A stretch of DNA of 6,692 nt. It comes from CALBZH01 sp964538515 (GTDB lineage Bacteria > Desulfobacterota > Syntrophobacteria > Syntrophobacterales > Syntrophobacteraceae). The translations under genes were made by a program, and so were the position numbers. Location of the stretch: positions 1 through 6,692 of the forward strand of contig CAZIEW010000110.1 in assembly GCA_964538515.1 (NCBI GenBank), read 5' to 3'. Numbering within the stretch: position 1 is the stretch's first letter; every line of letters starts with the position of its first letter. Positions 6,426 to 6,692 of this stretch are shown one piece after another. Below the pieces are notes generated by a model. It saw only the letters and a program-made list of their open reading frames with translations. It did not search any database and was not told the origin of the DNA.

Positions 6426-6595
6426 ATCACGCGTTATCGCTGATCTCAGCACGTCCCGGATACGATCCTGATTTCAATGCGCAAATCCTTTGGTTGACGC
6501 CCATGGGGCTAGTGACGACAACTTCCATTCTGGTCTGTTGGGCGGGCTTGAAGGCCAGGAGCTGAGCTGATAGCTGGACGGGGTGCGGAGATCCA

Positions 6596-6692
<97 letters not shown>

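Overview
This window holds a complete tripartite RND (resistance-nodulation-division) efflux operon on the + strand: a periplasmic adaptor (443-1555), an inner-membrane HAE1-type RND transporter (1590-4775) and an outer-membrane factor lipoprotein (about 4768-6357). The gene order, the 34-base first gap and the 8-base overlap at the second junction indicate one transcript. All signature residues of a working proton-driven pump are present: the Asp-Asp pair in TM4, Lys in TM10 and Arg/Thr in TM11. The system class is well known and nothing suggests a new one. No regulator gene lies inside the window.

Organism: the genes are GC-rich with strong Shine-Dalgarno sites, and the pump is of the Gram-negative type with an outer-membrane channel. 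The protein wording, together with a degenerate copy of a proteobacterial palindromic repeat, suggests a pseudomonadote or desulfobacterote (old Deltaproteobacteria). That placement comes from memory of similar proteins and is only moderately certain.

Layout. 1-442 has no confident gene. It holds several short inverted repeats (6-52, 55-76, 111-128, 234-249), a possible 55-codon membrane ORF (154-321), and a candidate promoter with a dyad between its -35 and -10 (359-386). 443-6357 is the efflux operon. 6358-6595 is non-coding and contains a perfect 10-bp-stem hairpin (6402-6425). 6596-6692 is best read as the end of a convergent - strand gene whose product ends in at least 30 glycines and an arginine. 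The same bases form a GCC/ACC triplet tandem repeat that runs off the window.

How the parts work together: the transporter takes substrate from the periplasm or membrane using proton influx, the adaptor bridges it to the outer-membrane channel, and the channel releases substrate outside. The most unusual point is the transporter/channel junction. A decayed copy of the dispersed repeat whose translation reads like VIPAKAGIQ...FAGMT sits in frame in the leader of the channel gene (4824-4899). It extends the N-terminus if translation starts at the best ribosome site, and it supplies an ATG that gives a protein of normal family length.
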